Virus record (IMG/VR): IMGVR_UViG_3300009181_000254 | Span: 1 to 29,267 of that record | DNA from: a virus | Reading direction: 5' to 3' (one strand) | DNA: 29,267 bases | Shown: one piece after another, positions 29,151 to 29,267 of the stretch | How the letters are laid out: each line of letters starts with the position of its first letter | Numbering within the stretch: the first letter of the stretch is position 1 | Program-made: the position numbers and the translations under genes | Notes under the pieces: model-generated | The model's input: the letters and a program-made list of their open reading frames with translations, nothing else | Databases searched by the model: none | What the model was told of the DNA's origin: nothing

Positions 29151-29267
29151 CATATAATTTCAGGATCCATATCGGCTCCGGTGAAATCGGCTCCCTGAGT
29201 TTTTGCCCCGTCCAGTATTGCCCCGATCAATTTCGCATTGGTCAAATTCGCATTGCTCAAATTCGCA
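29150..29267 (-). CDS. Pentapeptide-repeat protein (3' end only; continues beyond the window)
   Basis: The visible 38 codons read ANLSNANLTNAKLIGAILDG, AKTQGADFTGADMDPEII, stop: A-(N/D)-L-x-x repeats that form a right-handed quadrilateral beta helix. Some pentapeptide proteins mimic DNA and bind gyrase, but most have no known role; nothing here decides it. The start lies outside the window. The last 78 bases of the repeat region are duplicated at 26411-26488. Confidence 0.8.
   Translation of the reverse strand, partial: ANLSNANLTNAKLIGAILDGAKTQGADFTGADMDPEII
29159..29236. repeat. Direct repeat copy 2 (78 bp) with 26411-26488
   Basis: See the partner at 26411-26488: 78 bases with two differences. 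This copy is part of the apparently intact pentapeptide-repeat gene, while the other belongs to a remnant, so this copy is the likely donor. Confidence 0.9.

Noticed and set aside
1-29267. CRISPR array, transposase, integrase or att sites
   Set aside because: No regularly spaced repeats, no recombinase motifs and no IS-like terminal inverted repeats were seen; the only long repeats are the coding ones described.

Overview
This window is part of a tailed double-stranded DNA phage genome (Caudoviricetes), probably one with a large genome. The evidence is a HK97-fold-like major capsid protein in a head-gene block, several sets of virion-type proteins, a GH24 endolysin, three large homing endonucleases, and tightly packed small unknown genes on both strands. 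No integrase, CRISPR array, tRNA or rRNA was seen. Most of the window is AT-rich. The capsid gene and the gene at 18807 are clearly richer in GC-ending codons, as expected for highly expressed virion genes. A Gram-negative host is inferred from two phage-encoded SPase II lipoproteins and a peptidoglycan glycosyltransferase. The host phylum cannot be decided from this sequence.

Layout. 1-2412: head block on the plus strand (acidic repeat protein cut by the window edge, a putative decoration protein, the major capsid protein), punctuated by strong hairpin terminators. 2455-3957: a homing endonuclease broken by an in-frame amber codon. 4105-5118: small unknown genes. 5184-13053: an envelope-directed accessory region with a Gly-rich lipoprotein, a SAM methyltransferase, a thaumatin-like lipoprotein, a small zinc ribbon, a putative holin, the lysozyme, and a minus-strand run ending in a Fe/Mn superoxide dismutase and a GT51 peptidoglycan glycosyltransferase. 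13081-19607: unknown and virion-type genes, a second homing endonuclease, a SWIM zinc-finger protein and an FmdB-like protein. 19705-23157: a DUF5659-like protein, minus-strand small genes (one frameshifted), and three plus-strand genes with a shared beta-sandwich-like domain, probably virion proteins. 23305-26369: a third homing endonuclease, a paralogue of the 4105 gene broken by an in-frame ochre codon, and a further relative on the minus strand. 26408-29267: a probable anti-defence block (an AcrVA2-like protein followed by an Acb1-like 2H phosphoesterase) lying between two copies of the 3' end of a pentapeptide-repeat gene.

The most notable points are: (i) the AcrVA2-like and Acb1-like neighbours inside 78-bp direct repeats; (ii) a thaumatin-family lipoprotein and a peptidoglycan synthase in a phage; (iii) three paralogous fusions of a Zn-finger/EDxHD-type homing nuclease with a C-terminal Mom-like acyltransferase domain; (iv) short N-terminal modules shared by otherwise unrelated small proteins, resembling a targeting tag; and (v) several genes caught in the act of decay (amber, ochre, frameshift, partial duplication).
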